Assembly: GCF_003001955.1 (NCBI RefSeq)
Contig: NZ_PVNH01000002.1
Span: 62,001 to 126,000 of the forward strand
DNA from: Prauserella shujinwangii
GTDB lineage: Bacteria; Actinomycetota; Actinomycetes; Mycobacteriales; Pseudonocardiaceae
Reading direction: 5' to 3'
DNA: 64,000 bases
Shown: positions 37,167 through 46,089 of the stretch, piece by piece
Position numbering within the stretch: the first letter of the stretch is position 1
Layout of the letters: each line of letters starts with the position of its first letter
Made by a program: the position numbers and the translations under genes
The notes under the pieces: model-generated
Told to the model about the DNA's origin: nothing
The model's database searches: none
Seen by the model: only the letters and a program-made list of their open reading frames with translations

Positions 37167-38957
37167 TCACTGGATCGGCGCCCATTCCGGTCCGGTCTCC
37201 CCCAGCTTCGGGTCGAGCTTCGCGAACAGTGGCGTCGGCTTGGCGAGCGGCCTGCCGACCTCGATCGGCACGGACTCCCAGCGCGCCTGCTCCTGCGAGT
37301 ACCGGCCGGTGAGGACGGGGTTGGTCCGGCCGGGCACGTCGAGGTCCTCGACCTCCTGCAGTTCCGGCTGCGCCGCCCACACACCGGTGCCGCCGAGCGC
37401 CTCGTGCACCTGCTGCGCCGCGTGCGGCAGGAACGGCGTCAGCAGCGTGTTGGCGTCGGAGACCACCTGCAGGGCCGTGTGCAGCACGGTGTCCCTGCGG
37501 TCCGGGTCGTCCTTGAGCTTCCACGGCTGCTGGTCGGACAGGTACTTGTTCGCCGCGGAGACGACCCGCATCGCCTCGCCCGCGGCCTGCTTGAACCGCG
37601 ACCGCCGCAGGTGCGCGCCCACCGTGTCGAAAGCGCCCCGCGCCAGCGCCTTGAGCTCCTCGTCGGCCCGCAGCGGGGCCTGCGGGCGAGGCACCCCGCC
37701 GTTGTTCTTGTGGGCCATCGAGATGGACCGGTTGACCAGGTTGCCCCACTCGTTGGCCAGTTCGAAGTTCGTCCGCCGGACGAACTCCTCCCAGGTGAAG
37801 TCGGTGTCGTTGGTCTCGGGACCGGCCACGCTGATGAAGTACCGCAGCGTGTCGGGACCGAAGTCGCGCAGGAAGTCGTTCACGTAGATGACCGTGCCGC
37901 GCGAGGTGGAGAACTTCGACCCGCTCATCGTGAGGAACTCGCTGGACACGATCTCGCCGGGCAGGTGCAGCCTGCCGTACGGGCCGGGCTCGCCGCCGTG
38001 GTCGCCCTGGCCGTTGTGCCCGAGCAGCAGCGCGGGCCAGATCTGGGCGTGGAAGGTGATGTTGTCCTTGCCCATGAAGTAGTACGACTGCGCGTCCGGG
38101 TCGGTCCACCACTGCCGCCAGGCGTCCGGGTCGCCGGAGCGGCGCGCCCACTCGACGCTGGCCGAGAAGTAGCCGATCACCGCGTCGAACCAGACGTAGA
38201 ACCGCTTCAGCGGCTCGTCGCGCCACCGGTCGAGCGGAATCTTCACCCCCCAGTCGAGGTCACGGGTGATGGGCCGCGGCCGCATGTCGTCGACCAGGTT
38301 CTTGGTGAAGTTGAGGACGTTGGAGCGCCAGTCGGTCTTGGTGGACAGCCACTTGCCGAGCGACTCGGTGAACGCGGGCAGGTCGAGGAACAGGTGCTCG
38401 GTCTCGACGAACTTCGGCACCTCACCGTTGATGCGCGAACGGGGCTTGATGAGCTCGGCGGGGTCGAGCTGGTTGCCGCAGTTGTCGCACTGGTCGCCGC
38501 GGGCGCCGTCGTAGCCGCAGATCGGGCAGGTGCCCTCGATGTAGCGGTCGGGCAGCGTGCGGCCGGTGGACGGGCTGACCGCGCCGGTCGTGGTTTTCGG
38601 CACGATGTAGCCGTTGCGGTGCAGCGCGAGGAAGATCTCCTGCACCACGTGCGCGTGGTTGCCGGTGGTGGTGCGGGTGAACAGGTCGTAGGAGAGGCCG
38701 AGGCCGCGCAGGTCCTCGCCGATCTGGCGGGTGTACTTGTCGGCCGTCTCCTGCGGGGAGAGCCCCTCCTTGTCCGCCTGAACCAGGATCGGGGTGCCGT
38801 GTTCGTCGGTGCCCGAGACCATGAGCACGCGGTTGCCGGCCATTCGCTGGTAGCGGGAGAACACGTCGGAGGGGACGCCGAACCCGGACACGTGGCCGAT
38901 GTGGCGGGGGCCGTTGGCGTAGGGCCAGGCCACCGCTGTCAACACAGGGGTGCTCAT
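37167..38957 (-). CDS. metG: Methionyl-tRNA synthetase
   Basis: A 596-residue class I synthetase. HIGH motif as [11 protein letters not shown] near residue 18, a zinc-binding knuckle with two CxxC pairs ([18 protein letters not shown]), and the KMSKS-equivalent KFSTSRG (~342-348). The anticodon-binding helical domain follows; no C-terminal dimerisation (Arc1p-like) domain is attached. ATG 38957. In M. tuberculosis metG and tatD are divergent, but here both are on one strand, so a local inversion is likely. Next gene upstream is the divergent PadR regulator. Confidence 0.97.
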   Translation of the reverse strand: MSTPVLTAVAWPYANGPRHIGHVSGFGVPSDVFSRYQRMAGNRVLMVSGTDEHGTPILVQADKEGLSPQETADKYTRQIGEDLRGLGLSYDLFTRTTTGNHAHVVQEIFLALHRNGYIVPKTTTGAVSPSTGRTLPDRYIEGTCPICGYDGARGDQCDNCGNQLDPAELIKPRSRINGEVPKFVETEHLFLDLPAFTESLGKWLSTKTDWRSNVLNFTKNLVDDMRPRPITRDLDWGVKIPLDRWRDEPLKRFYVWFDAVIGYFSASVEWARRSGDPDAWRQWWTDPDAQSYYFMGKDNITFHAQIWPALLLGHNGQGDHGGEPGPYGRLHLPGEIVSSEFLTMSGSKFSTSRGTVIYVNDFLRDFGPDTLRYFISVAGPETNDTDFTWEEFVRRTNFELANEWGNLVNRSISMAHKNNGGVPRPQAPLRADEELKALARGAFDTVGAHLRRSRFKQAAGEAMRVVSAANKYLSDQQPWKLKDDPDRRDTVLHTALQVVSDANTLLTPFLPHAAQQVHEALGGTGVWAAQPELQEVEDLDVPGRTNPVLTGRYSQEQARWESVPIEVGRPLAKPTPLFAKLDPKLGETGPEWAPIQ

Positions 38958-39017
38958 GCCCGATTAGCCTACGGATGACGTCTCGTCACCGTTCGGCTGG
39001 GAGTGGAGGCTGGTCCC

Positions 39018-39632
39018 GTGTCCGCGACTCGGCTGCTCGTGCTCGGCGTCGTGCGCATGCACGGCACGGCACACGGCTACCAGGTGCGCCGCGAGTTGCT
39101 GTCGTGGTCGGCGGACAGGTGGGCCAAGGTCCAGCCCGGCTCGATCTACCACGCGCTGAAGAAGATGGCGGACGAGGGACTGCTGGAGCAGGTCGAGGTG
39201 GCCGGGGCCGCCAAGGGGCCCGATCGGGTGGCCTACCGGCTCACCGAGCAGGGCCACGCCGACTTCAACCTGCGGCTGCAACGGATGCTGGCCGAGGTCA
39301 ACGAGGGCGGCGACGGCTACGAGTTCACGGCCGCGGTGACGTTTCTGCCCACGCTGAGCCGGGAACGGGCCATCAGCCTGCTCGGCCACCGGTTGACGCA
39401 GCTGGAGGGCCAGTACGCCAACGCGGCGTCACTGCTGGAACACGGCTCGGGGTGGGGGCAGCCGGAGCACGTCAACGCGCTGTACGAGCTCTGGCGGCTG
39501 CACGTCGCCGCGGACATCGAGTGGACGAAGGATCTCATCGAGCGCCTGCGCGCGGGCGAGTACGTCATGGGCGACGACCCGGACCGCTCGTTCGGCGACC
39601 CGCCGGACACCGCGGCGCCGTCACCGGCGTAA
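39018..39632 (+). CDS. PadR-family transcriptional regulator
   Basis: A 204-residue regulator. The PadR winged helix (residues ~1-85) reads TRLLVLGVVRMHGTAHGYQV, then RRELLSWS, then KVQPGSIYHALKKMADEGLL. The C-terminal helical dimerisation domain (Vir_act_alpha_C type) contains LLGHRLTQLEGQYANAASLL. GTG 39018 is chosen because GGAGG lies 8 nt upstream; GTG 39003 is the alternative. It precedes an ABC exporter operon on the same strand, and two TCAA-N2-TTGA sites lie at its 3' end and before the ATPase gene. It probably represses the exporter. Confidence 0.9.
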   Translation: MSATRLLVLGVVRMHGTAHGYQVRRELLSWSADRWAKVQPGSIYHALKKMADEGLLEQVEVAGAAKGPDRVAYRLTEQGHADFNLRLQRMLAEVNEGGDGYEFTAAVTFLPTLSRERAISLLGHRLTQLEGQYANAASLLEHGSGWGQPEHVNALYELWRLHVAADIEWTKDLIERLRAGEYVMGDDPDRSFGDPPDTAAPSPA

Positions 39633-39697
39633 TCAAGTTTGACTAGCAACACCGGTATGGGGCAGAGTTGCGTCGCTCCACTAGTCAAGATTGATTA
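39630..39697 (+). promoter_or_regulatory. Twin PadR-type operators before the ABC exporter
   Basis: TAATCAAGTTTGACTAG (39630-39646, starting in the PadR stop codon) and CTAGTCAAGATTGATTA (39681-39697) are inverted copies of one sequence. Each contains a 10-bp dyad TCAA-NN-TTGA, with centres 52 bp (about five helical turns) apart. This suits cooperative or looped binding by PadR dimers between the regulator and the ATPase start at 39711. Confidence 0.7.
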
Positions 39698-39710
39698 CCA
39701 GGGGGTACCG

Positions 39711-40691
39711 ATGATCAAGGCACGCGGTCTCGCGCGGCGGTTCTCCGCCCGCGGCCGCACCGTCGAGGCCGTCAAGGGCGTCGACATCGATGTCGCCGAG
39801 GGCGAGCTCGTCGGCTTCCTTGGCCCGAACGGCGCGGGCAAGACGACCACCCTGCGCATGCTGACCACGCTGCTCCGGCCCACCGCGGGCGAGGCCACCG
39901 TCGGGGGCTGCGACCTGCTCGCCGACCCGCTCGGCGTGCGCCAGCGGATCGGCTACGTCGCGCAGGGCGGCGGCACGGCGCCGGAGTGCAAGGTCGGCGA
40001 GGAGATGGAACTGCAGGGCAGGCTCTACGGCCTGAGCAAGGCCGAGGCCCACCGCCGGGGCGCCGAACTCGCCGAACAGCTCGACCTGGCCGGGCTCGGC
40101 CAGCGACTGACCAAGACCCTCTCCGGCGGCCAGCGGCGCAGGCTGGACATCGCGCTCGGGCTGATCCACGACCCGAAGCTGGTGTTCTTCGACGAGCCCA
40201 CCACCGGCCTCGACCCGCAGAGCAGGGCGAACCTGTGGGAGCACATCCGCAGGCTGCGCGCGGAGCACGGGGTGACGCTGTTCCTCACCACGCACTACCT
40301 GGACGAGGCCGACGCGCTGTGCGATCGGATCCTCGTGATCGACAGCGGGCGCATCGTCGCCGAGGGCAGTCCGGACGCGCTGAAGGCACGGGTGTCGGGC
40401 GACGGCGTCGAGATCGGCCTGGAACCGGACTCGGTGACGGCCGCGGCGGAGGTCGTCACCGCGCTGGACGGTGCGCACGACGTGTCCGTTGTGGACGGAA
40501 CCGTGCGGTTCCGCGTGCCGCGCGGCGACACGGCGATGCCCGAGCTGCTGCGGGCGCTCGACGCGAAGGACATCCCGATGCTCTCCATGCAGGTGCACCG
40601 GCCCACGCTCGACGACGTGTTCCTCACCTTGACGGGCCGCACGCTGCGCGACGCCGAGGAAGGCGGGGAGGTGGCCACCGATGCCGCGTGA
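39711..40691 (+). CDS. ABC exporter ATP-binding protein (DrrA-like)
   Basis: A 326-residue ATPase of the daunorubicin-resistance/ABC-2 type. Walker A GPNGAGKTTTLRML, Q-loop YVAQGGG, signature LSGGQRRRLDIALGL, Walker B LVFFDEPTTGLDPQ, H-loop FLTTHYLDEADAL; all are intact. The C-terminal extension (~225-326) with PTLDDVFLTLTGRTLRD is typical of DrrA. It drives the permease encoded 11 bp into its own 3' end. ATG 39711 lies behind a GGGGG ribosome site and the PadR operators. Confidence 0.93.
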   Translation: MIKARGLARRFSARGRTVEAVKGVDIDVAEGELVGFLGPNGAGKTTTLRMLTTLLRPTAGEATVGGCDLLADPLGVRQRIGYVAQGGGTAPECKVGEEMELQGRLYGLSKAEAHRRGAELAEQLDLAGLGQRLTKTLSGGQRRRLDIALGLIHDPKLVFFDEPTTGLDPQSRANLWEHIRRLRAEHGVTLFLTTHYLDEADALCDRILVIDSGRIVAEGSPDALKARVSGDGVEIGLEPDSVTAAAEVVTALDGAHDVSVVDGTVRFRVPRGDTAMPELLRALDAKDIPMLSMQVHRPTLDDVFLTLTGRTLRDAEEGGEVATDAA

Positions 40692-41448
40692 CGTCTGGCT
40701 GATCTTCCGCCGCGACCTGGTGCTGTCGCTGCGGAACCCGGCCTGGATCTTCATCCAGATCATGCAGCCGCTGCTGTACCTCGTGCTGTTCGGGCCGCTG
40801 ATGGAGAAGATGGTGGCGAACACGCCGGGCTTCCCGCCCGGCGACGTGTGGCAGATCTTCACGCCCGCGCTGATCGTGATGATCGCCCTGTTCGGCAGCT
40901 CGTTCGTCGGTTTCGGGCTGCTGGCCGACTACCGCAACGGCGTGATCGAGCGGCTGCGGGTGACACCGGTGAGCCGGGTGGCGCTGCTGCTCGGCAAGGT
41001 GCTGCTCAACGCGCTGCAGGCGCTGGTCCAGGCGATCCTGCTGATCACGCTCGCGGTACTGGCCTTCGACCTGCGCGCGCCGGTCGGCGGCGTGGTGCTG
41101 GGGCTGGTGATCGTGGCCCTGCTCTCGGTGACGATGGCGTCGGCCTCGTACGCGCTCGCGCTGACGCTGAAGAGCGAGGAGGCGTTCCCGGCACTGCTCA
41201 ACGCCGTGCTGCTGCCGGTGCTGCTGCTGTCCGGGATCCTGCTGCCGATCACCACCGGGCTCGCGCCCTCGTGGCTGTACACGATCTCGCGCATCAACCC
41301 GTTCACGCACGTGGTGGAGGCCGAACGCGCCAGCTTCCGGGGCGAGTTCACGATGGACGCGTTGTTCACCGGCAGCGTGGTGCTGCTCGCGCTGGCGGCA
41401 CTCGCCGTGTTCTGGGGGACCCGCACCTTCCGTCGCGAGAACGCCTGA
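40681..41448 (+). CDS. ABC-2 type exporter permease (DrrB-like)
   Basis: A 255-residue membrane protein with six predicted helices. It begins RDVWLIFRRDLVLSLRNPAW, then MQPLLYLVLFGPLM, the DrrB/ABC-2 pattern. The segment LLADYRNGVIERLRVTPVSR is the conserved cytoplasmic coupling loop, and ISRINPFTHVVEAERASFRG marks the C-terminal conserved region. It partners with the preceding ATPase (overlap 11 bp), exporting an unknown compound under PadR control. Confidence 0.92.
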   Translation: MPRDVWLIFRRDLVLSLRNPAWIFIQIMQPLLYLVLFGPLMEKMVANTPGFPPGDVWQIFTPALIVMIALFGSSFVGFGLLADYRNGVIERLRVTPVSRVALLLGKVLLNALQALVQAILLITLAVLAFDLRAPVGGVVLGLVIVALLSVTMASASYALALTLKSEEAFPALLNAVLLPVLLLSGILLPITTGLAPSWLYTISRINPFTHVVEAERASFRGEFTMDALFTGSVVLLALAALAVFWGTRTFRRENA

Positions 41449-41537
41449 CACGCCCTGCGCCGCGATGCGCTGCCACCTGCGGCGATGCGTCGTAGGGTGA
41501 CGTTCGTCGCGAATGTCAAGGCCCGGAGAGGCGGACG

Positions 41538-42128
41538 GTGACGGAACAAGGTGCCCAGCTGGGGGTCAACCTGACCCTGCACCAGTCCGTGCCCGACTGG
41601 CGGGCGGCGCGGGCGCGTTCGATCCAGTTCGCCTCGATCACGATCACCGAGAGCGTGAACTGGACGGACGCGGACGCCGCCCGCCAGCTGGCCGTCGCGC
41701 AGGACGCGGGCGTGCACGCGGGCATCCGGCACTACGCCCGTCCCGGGGCGCCGCAGGACCAGGCGGGCCACGTCGTGCGCACGGGCAGGCTGCTCGGCGC
41801 GTTCGCCCCCGGCGCACTGGCCCCCGCGCTGGACGTGTCGGCCACCGGGGTCGACGACCGGTTCATCAAGTCCTGGATCAAGGCGGTGCGGGCGGCCTCC
41901 GGCGTGCGGCGGGTGCTGGTGTACGCGTCCTACGAGGACTGGCTGCACCGGTTCCGGCCGGACAAGTGGGCCGACCGCGAGGTGGTGCTGTGGCTGGTGC
42001 GGCACAACGGGATCCCGGGACGGCCGGGGTGGTTCCACTCGCGCCTCGGGCTGCACCAGCACGGCGGCGGGGAGTACGGCCTCGACGCGCTCGTGTACCC
42101 GTTCACGCTGGCGGACGTGCTGCTCTGA
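41538..42128 (+). CDS. GH25-fold protein with altered catalytic residues
   Basis: A 196-residue protein with the strand order of GH25 muramidases: start GVNLTLHQSVPDW (normally GIDVSxHQG.xDW), FASITITESVNWTDADAARQ, AGVHAGIRHYARPG and PALDVSATG (normally DxE). The first catalytic Asp is Asn and the DxE Glu is Ser, so lysozyme activity is unlikely. It may keep carbohydrate binding. No signal peptide is present, which is also odd for a wall hydrolase. GTG 41538 follows GGAGAGG. It is convergent with the DUF4185 gene. Confidence 0.65.
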   Translation: MTEQGAQLGVNLTLHQSVPDWRAARARSIQFASITITESVNWTDADAARQLAVAQDAGVHAGIRHYARPGAPQDQAGHVVRTGRLLGAFAPGALAPALDVSATGVDDRFIKSWIKAVRAASGVRRVLVYASYEDWLHRFRPDKWADREVVLWLVRHNGIPGRPGWFHSRLGLHQHGGGEYGLDALVYPFTLADVLL

Positions 42129-42129
42129 C

Positions 42130-43116
42130 TCACGCGGCGGCGACCCGGGTGCGCTGCAGGAAGACGTTGTACGGGCCCCACTGGGACACCAGGTAGTACA
42201 GGTCGGGCCCGTCGAGCGACCACGGGTGCAGGAACCCGCCGTACACCGCCGGGTACTCCCGCCCGGACACCACGACCTCGCCCCAGCTCCACGGCCCGGT
42301 GAGCCGCTCGGCGCTGCGCAGGACGATGCCCTTGCGCGGCTCGTCGAGATGCAACAGCAGCCAGCGGCCGAGGTAGGAGCTGTAGCCGACCGACATCTCC
42401 CCGACCGGCCCGGCGAACACGGCCGCGGCCGCCCGCTGCCGACGGGACCAGCCGGAACCGGTCCAGTACCGGTAGCCGCGGGTGTCGAGCAGGTCCTCCG
42501 GCCGCGCGCGGGCCAGGTAGGCGTCGCCGTAGCGGCCGTTGGTGGTGCCGAACAGGTAGACGTGCTCGCCGGAGCGGGCGAACGCGCCGATCTGGAACCG
42601 GTTGCCGCCGCGCCAGCGGTTGGGCCAGCGCGCGGCCGGCGGTTTGGTGAAGGTCCGGCCGCCGTCGGCGGACACGGCGATCCCGGCGTGCCCGGTCCGC
42701 CAGCGGCCGGGCGGTCCCCACCGGCGCACGGACATGTAGTGGACGTAGTGCCTGCCGTCGACGGCGATGCCGCCGTTCGGGATCACCGTGACCTCCCGGC
42801 GGCCGGAGGGGATGACCTGGCGGGCCACGCCGTCTTCGCGGCACACCGCGTCGTCCAGCACGAGGCCGTGCTCCAGGTCGCGGTTGGCGGAGAACGTGAG
42901 CACGTTGCGCCGCCAGTCCGCGTCGGCCGGCCCGGCGCCGTGGCCGTGCCAGCCCTCGCCGTAGGTGTCGCCGAACAGCACACGCACGCGGCCGTCCCCG
43001 CCGTCCCACAGGATCCCGAGGTCGGTGCCGTGGATGCCGAACCGCTCGGGGGTCCGGCTCGCCGAGCCGGGTCCGGTCACCCGCCCGATCCGGGTCGTCT
43101 CGACCACACGCACCAT
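42130..43116 (-). CDS. DUF4185-like beta-propeller protein
   Basis: A 328-residue protein with the features of DUF4185 (five-bladed propeller, GH43/62/32-like): GIHGTDLGILWDGGDGRVRV, LFGDTYGEG, GRHYVHYMSVRRWGPPGRW, AGIAVSADGGRTF, VGYSSYLGRWLLLHL and FLHPWSLDGPDLYYLVSQWG. Related proteins act on arabinan-type wall polysaccharide in actinobacteria (some DUF4185 proteins are endo-D-arabinanases). A precise activity cannot be set from sequence. No clear signal peptide with the ATG at 43116. TAACGT, 7 nt before the start, suggests a leaderless transcript. Confidence 0.78.
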   Translation of the reverse strand: MVRVVETTRIGRVTGPGSASRTPERFGIHGTDLGILWDGGDGRVRVLFGDTYGEGWHGHGAGPADADWRRNVLTFSANRDLEHGLVLDDAVCREDGVARQVIPSGRREVTVIPNGGIAVDGRHYVHYMSVRRWGPPGRWRTGHAGIAVSADGGRTFTKPPAARWPNRWRGGNRFQIGAFARSGEHVYLFGTTNGRYGDAYLARARPEDLLDTRGYRYWTGSGWSRRQRAAAAVFAGPVGEMSVGYSSYLGRWLLLHLDEPRKGIVLRSAERLTGPWSWGEVVVSGREYPAVYGGFLHPWSLDGPDLYYLVSQWGPYNVFLQRTRVAAA

Positions 43117-43141
43117 GCCGACCGACGTTACGCCGGCGACG

Positions 43142-43213
43142 CCGTGTCCGCGCTCTGTGCACGCGTGATCGCGCCGTGCGACGCGGGCACACGTGCACAA
43201 CCCGCGGACACGG
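43142..43213. repeat. GTGTCCGC / GCGGACAC inverted element, copy 1 (family F)
   Basis: The left arm 43142-43163 begins CCGTGTCCGCGCTCTGTGCA; the right arm 43193-43213 reads GTGCACAACCCGCGGACACG and one further G. They form a long imperfect inverted repeat in the DUF4185/pabB divergent gap. The right arm recurs with one change upstream of trpS (63162-63182). Confidence 0.7.
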
Positions 43214-43230
43214 TCGGCGACAATGGCCGC

Positions 43231-44523
43231 ATGCGATTGGTGCGCAGGCCGCTGCGGTCGAGCACGCCCCCGGACCGGGCGTTGCTGCTGCTCGACCGGC
43301 GCTCCCGCGCGCTCGGCCTGCCCGCACCGGCCGCGTTGTGCGGTGACTGGTTCGGCTCGCGGGCCGTCCTCGCCCCGTCCGTCGGCACCGCCGGGTACGC
43401 GGATCCGGACGCCGCCTTCGCCGTCCCCGCGCGGCAGCCCGCCGTCCGCGATGGAGCACCGGGCGCCGTCGGCGGCGGCTGGTTCGGTTACCTGTCCTAC
43501 GACCTGACCGACCCGTCCGCGCGGCGCGCCGCGCTGCCCCGCGCGGTGTGGGGCTGGGCCGACCACGTGCTGCGGCTGGACGGCGACGGCCGCTGGTGGT
43601 TCGAGGCGCTGGTGGCCGATGGCGCCCCCGATCCGGACGCGCTCGCCGGCGAACTGGCGGAGCTGCTCGACAGGCCGCCGCCCGCGCCGTCGTGGCGCCC
43701 GGCCACGGTCGACCGGCCGCTGCCCGCGGAACATCACTCGGCGGTGAAGGCCTGCGTCCACGCGATCGAGGCGGGCGAGCTGTTCCAGGCCAACATCTGC
43801 ACACGCTTCACCGGCCGGTTCACCGGCGAACCGAGCGCGCTCTTCGCCGAAGGCGTACGCAGGCTGGGCCCCCGCCGGGGTGGCTACCTCGCGGGTGGCT
43901 GGGGTGCCGTCGTGTCGCTGTCACCGGAGCTGTTCCTCGCCCGGCACGGCGACCGCGTGCGGTCCACCCCGATCAAGGGCACCCTGCCCCGGCGCGGCCC
44001 GGCCGACGACGCGCTCGCCGCCAGGCTGCGCGAGTCCACGAAGGACGTCGCCGAGAACGTGATGATCACCGACCTGGTGCGCAACGACCTCGGCCGGGTG
44101 TGCGCGGTCGGCAGCGTCACCGTGCCCGAGCTGCTGGCGGTGCGCCCGGCGCCCGGGGTGTGGCACCTGGACTCGACGGTGACGGGCACGCTGCCCGCGG
44201 GCAGGACCGACGCGGACCTGCTGCGCGCGGCGTTCCCACCGGGGTCGGTCACGGGCGCGCCGAAGATCCGCGCGCTGGAGCTGATCGCCGAGCTGGAACC
44301 GGTGCCCCGCGGGGTGTACACCGGCGCGCTGGGCCTGGCCTCGCCGCTGGCGGGGATGGAGCTGGGGGTCGCGATCCGCACGTTCGAGCTGCACGGCGAC
44401 CGGGTGGACCTCGGCGTCGGCGGCGGGATCACCGCGGACTCCGACGCCGAGGCCGAGTGGCAGGAGTGCCTGCACAAGGCGGCGCCCCTGGAACGGCTGC
44501 TGGCCGAGCCGCCCGGCCGGTGA
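43231..44523 (+). CDS. pabB: Aminodeoxychorismate synthase component I (PabB)
   Basis: A 430-residue chorismate-binding enzyme making 4-amino-4-deoxychorismate for folate synthesis. The N-terminal part is short and diverged (GGGWFGYLSYDLTDPSAR). The C-terminal chorismate domain is complete: IEAGELFQANICTRFTGRFT, SPELFLARHGDRVRSTPIKG, NVMITDLVRNDLGRVC, FPPGSVTGAPKIRALELIAE and VGGGITADSDAEAEWQEC. No fused PabC lyase. It corresponds to Rv1005c by position. ATG 43231; the downstream quinone oxidoreductase is convergent, 4 bp away. Confidence 0.92.
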   Translation: MRLVRRPLRSSTPPDRALLLLDRRSRALGLPAPAALCGDWFGSRAVLAPSVGTAGYADPDAAFAVPARQPAVRDGAPGAVGGGWFGYLSYDLTDPSARRAALPRAVWGWADHVLRLDGDGRWWFEALVADGAPDPDALAGELAELLDRPPPAPSWRPATVDRPLPAEHHSAVKACVHAIEAGELFQANICTRFTGRFTGEPSALFAEGVRRLGPRRGGYLAGGWGAVVSLSPELFLARHGDRVRSTPIKGTLPRRGPADDALAARLRESTKDVAENVMITDLVRNDLGRVCAVGSVTVPELLAVRPAPGVWHLDSTVTGTLPAGRTDADLLRAAFPPGSVTGAPKIRALELIAELEPVPRGVYTGALGLASPLAGMELGVAIRTFELHGDRVDLGVGGGITADSDAEAEWQECLHKAAPLERLLAEPPGR

Positions 44524-44527
44524 GCCG

Positions 44528-45484
44528 CTACCGGCTCGTGTCGAGCACCAGCTTGCCGACCGTCCCGCGGGCACGCAGCGCCTCGTGGGCCTCGCGCGCC
44601 TCGGTCAGGCCGTACTCGCCACCGGGGACGGCGCGGATCCTGCCGTCCCGGACGAGGTCGAACAGCTCCGCGAGCGCGGTGCCGAAGACGTTGCCCGGCA
44701 GCCGGAACACGTGGGGCAGCCACATGCCCGACACCGAGGTGGAGTGCTTGAGCAGGCTGGGCAGCTGCACCGGCTGCGGCGGCCGCCTGCTGGCCATGCC
44801 GAAGAACGCCAGCCGCCCGAACGGGGCGAGTGCCGCGACGCTCTCGTCGGTGATCCGGCCACCGGTCATGTCGAGGACGACGTCCACCCGGCTGCCGCCG
44901 TTGGCCTCGCGCAGCGCGGTGGTCATGTCCTCGGCCCTGGAGTCCACGGCGACGTCCGCGCCGAGGCCGAGCGCCAGCTCGCGCTTCTCCTCGCTGCTCG
45001 CGGTCGCGATGACGCGGCCGGCGCCCCACGCCTTGGCCAGCTGGACGGCGATGCTGCCGACGCCGCCCGCCGCCGCGTGCACGACGACGGACTCGCCCGG
45101 CTCCAGGTGCGCGTTCCTGCGCAGCAGCACCCACGCCGTGGTGCCCTGCACCAGCATCGCCAGCGCGGTCACGTTGTCCACGCCGTCCGGTACGTCGAAG
45201 ACGCGGCCCGGCGCCGCGACGGCCCGCTGCGCGTAGCCACCGCCGTCCAGCAGGGCGACGACGCGCCTGCCGTCCGGCGTGCGGCCTGCCACCTCGCCGC
45301 CCGGCACCAGGGGCAGCGAGCTCGGTGCCAGGTAGCTGTTCTCGGCCTGGTGGGTGTCGGCGTAGTTCACGCCGGCGTGCTCGACCTCGACGAGCACCTG
45401 GTCCGGGCCCGGCTCGGGGTCGGGCAGCTCGACGTGCTGGAGGACTTCCGGACCACCGAACTCGGTGACGTGTACGGCTCGCAT
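44528..45484 (-). CDS. Zinc-independent NADPH:quinone oxidoreductase (MDR superfamily)
   Basis: A 318-residue medium-chain reductase: MRAVHVTEFGGPEVLQHVEL, GVNYADTHQAENSYL, the nucleotide loop VVVHAAAGGVGSIAVQLAKA and a C-terminal EAHEALRARGTVGKLVL. No zinc-ligand pattern is present, so it belongs to the quinone oxidoreductase/zeta-crystallin group. It reduces quinones or enones with NADPH. The start ATG at 45484 is covered by one arm of a perfect 8-bp inverted repeat, a likely operator for the divergent TetR-type gene. Confidence 0.9.
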   Translation of the reverse strand: MRAVHVTEFGGPEVLQHVELPDPEPGPDQVLVEVEHAGVNYADTHQAENSYLAPSSLPLVPGGEVAGRTPDGRRVVALLDGGGYAQRAVAAPGRVFDVPDGVDNVTALAMLVQGTTAWVLLRRNAHLEPGESVVVHAAAGGVGSIAVQLAKAWGAGRVIATASSEEKRELALGLGADVAVDSRAEDMTTALREANGGSRVDVVLDMTGGRITDESVAALAPFGRLAFFGMASRRPPQPVQLPSLLKHSTSVSGMWLPHVFRLPGNVFGTALAELFDLVRDGRIRAVPGGEYGLTEAREAHEALRARGTVGKLVLDTSR

Positions 45485-45507
45485 GAGACGATCGTACATT
45501 CGTCTCA
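45484..45507. promoter_or_regulatory. Perfect dyad over the quinone oxidoreductase start codon
   Basis: TGAGACGA (45484-45491) and TCGTCTCA (45500-45507) are 8-bp perfect arms with an 8-bp spacer. The dyad overlaps the ATG of the oxidoreductase and is 30 bp from the start of the divergent regulator. Confidence 0.65.
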
Positions 45508-45524
45508 CAAGGCGCTCAGGGTGA

Positions 45525-45530
45525 TAGGTT
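45525..45530 (+). promoter_or_regulatory. -10 element for a leaderless QsdR-like transcript
   Basis: TAGGTT lies 6 nt before the GTG at 45537. No Shine-Dalgarno is visible, so a leaderless mRNA is likely. Confidence 0.4.
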
Positions 45531-45536
45531 CCACAG

Positions 45537-46085
45537 GTGACCGTGGACGACCGCGCCTTCGAGGTCGCGCGCCGCTGGTTCCTCCGCGGCAAGCGGCTCG
45601 ACATGCGGGAGCTCGCGGCCGAGACCGGGATGAGCAGGGCGACGCTGTTCCGCAAGGTCGGCAACCGGGACCGGCTGCTCGGCGAGATCCTCTGGTCGCT
45701 GGCCGAGCCGGTGTTCGAGCGGCGGTACCGCGCGCGGCGTGACTCCGGCGCCGCGCTGGTGGCGCGGACGGTCGGTGAGTTCGTCGAGGTCGTCGACGCC
45801 GACGAGGCCTTCCGCACCTTCCTGCGCACCGAGCCGGAGCGCGCACTGCGGGTGCTCACCACCAAGGCCAGCGTGGTGCAGCGGCGCACGATCGCGAAGC
45901 TCGCCGAGGTGCTGGAGGCCGAGGTCGCGTCCGGCGCGCTGAATCCACCGCTGCCCGTACCCGACCTCGCCTACCTCATCGTGCGGATCGCGGAGTCGTT
46001 CCTCTACACCGACATCATCATCGGCGAGCAGCCTGACGCGGCCAAGGCGCGCCAGGCGGTCGCCGCGTTGCTGCGCGGGTGCTGA
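45537..46085 (+). CDS. TetR-superfamily regulator, QsdR-like
   Basis: A 182-residue regulator. The HTH reads RLDMRELAAETGMSRATLFR, then KVGNRDRL (residues ~22-49). The C-terminal domain (VVDADEAFRTFLRTEPERAL, then RVLTTKASVVQRRTIAKLAE) matches the layout of the rhodococcal QsdR group, which responds to gamma-butyrolactone-type ligands. Ligand assignment here is only by analogy. Divergent to the quinone oxidoreductase with a perfect dyad between them. Convergent with the secreted protein, stop to stop 4 bp. Confidence 0.85.
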   Translation: MTVDDRAFEVARRWFLRGKRLDMRELAAETGMSRATLFRKVGNRDRLLGEILWSLAEPVFERRYRARRDSGAALVARTVGEFVEVVDADEAFRTFLRTEPERALRVLTTKASVVQRRTIAKLAEVLEAEVASGALNPPLPVPDLAYLIVRIAESFLYTDIIIGEQPDAAKARQAVAALLRGC

Positions 46086-46089
46086 CCCG

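Noticed and set aside
39711-41448. ABC exporter as part of an antibiotic biosynthetic cluster
   Set aside because: No biosynthetic enzymes (PKS, NRPS, terpene, RiPP) flank it; the neighbours are housekeeping genes.
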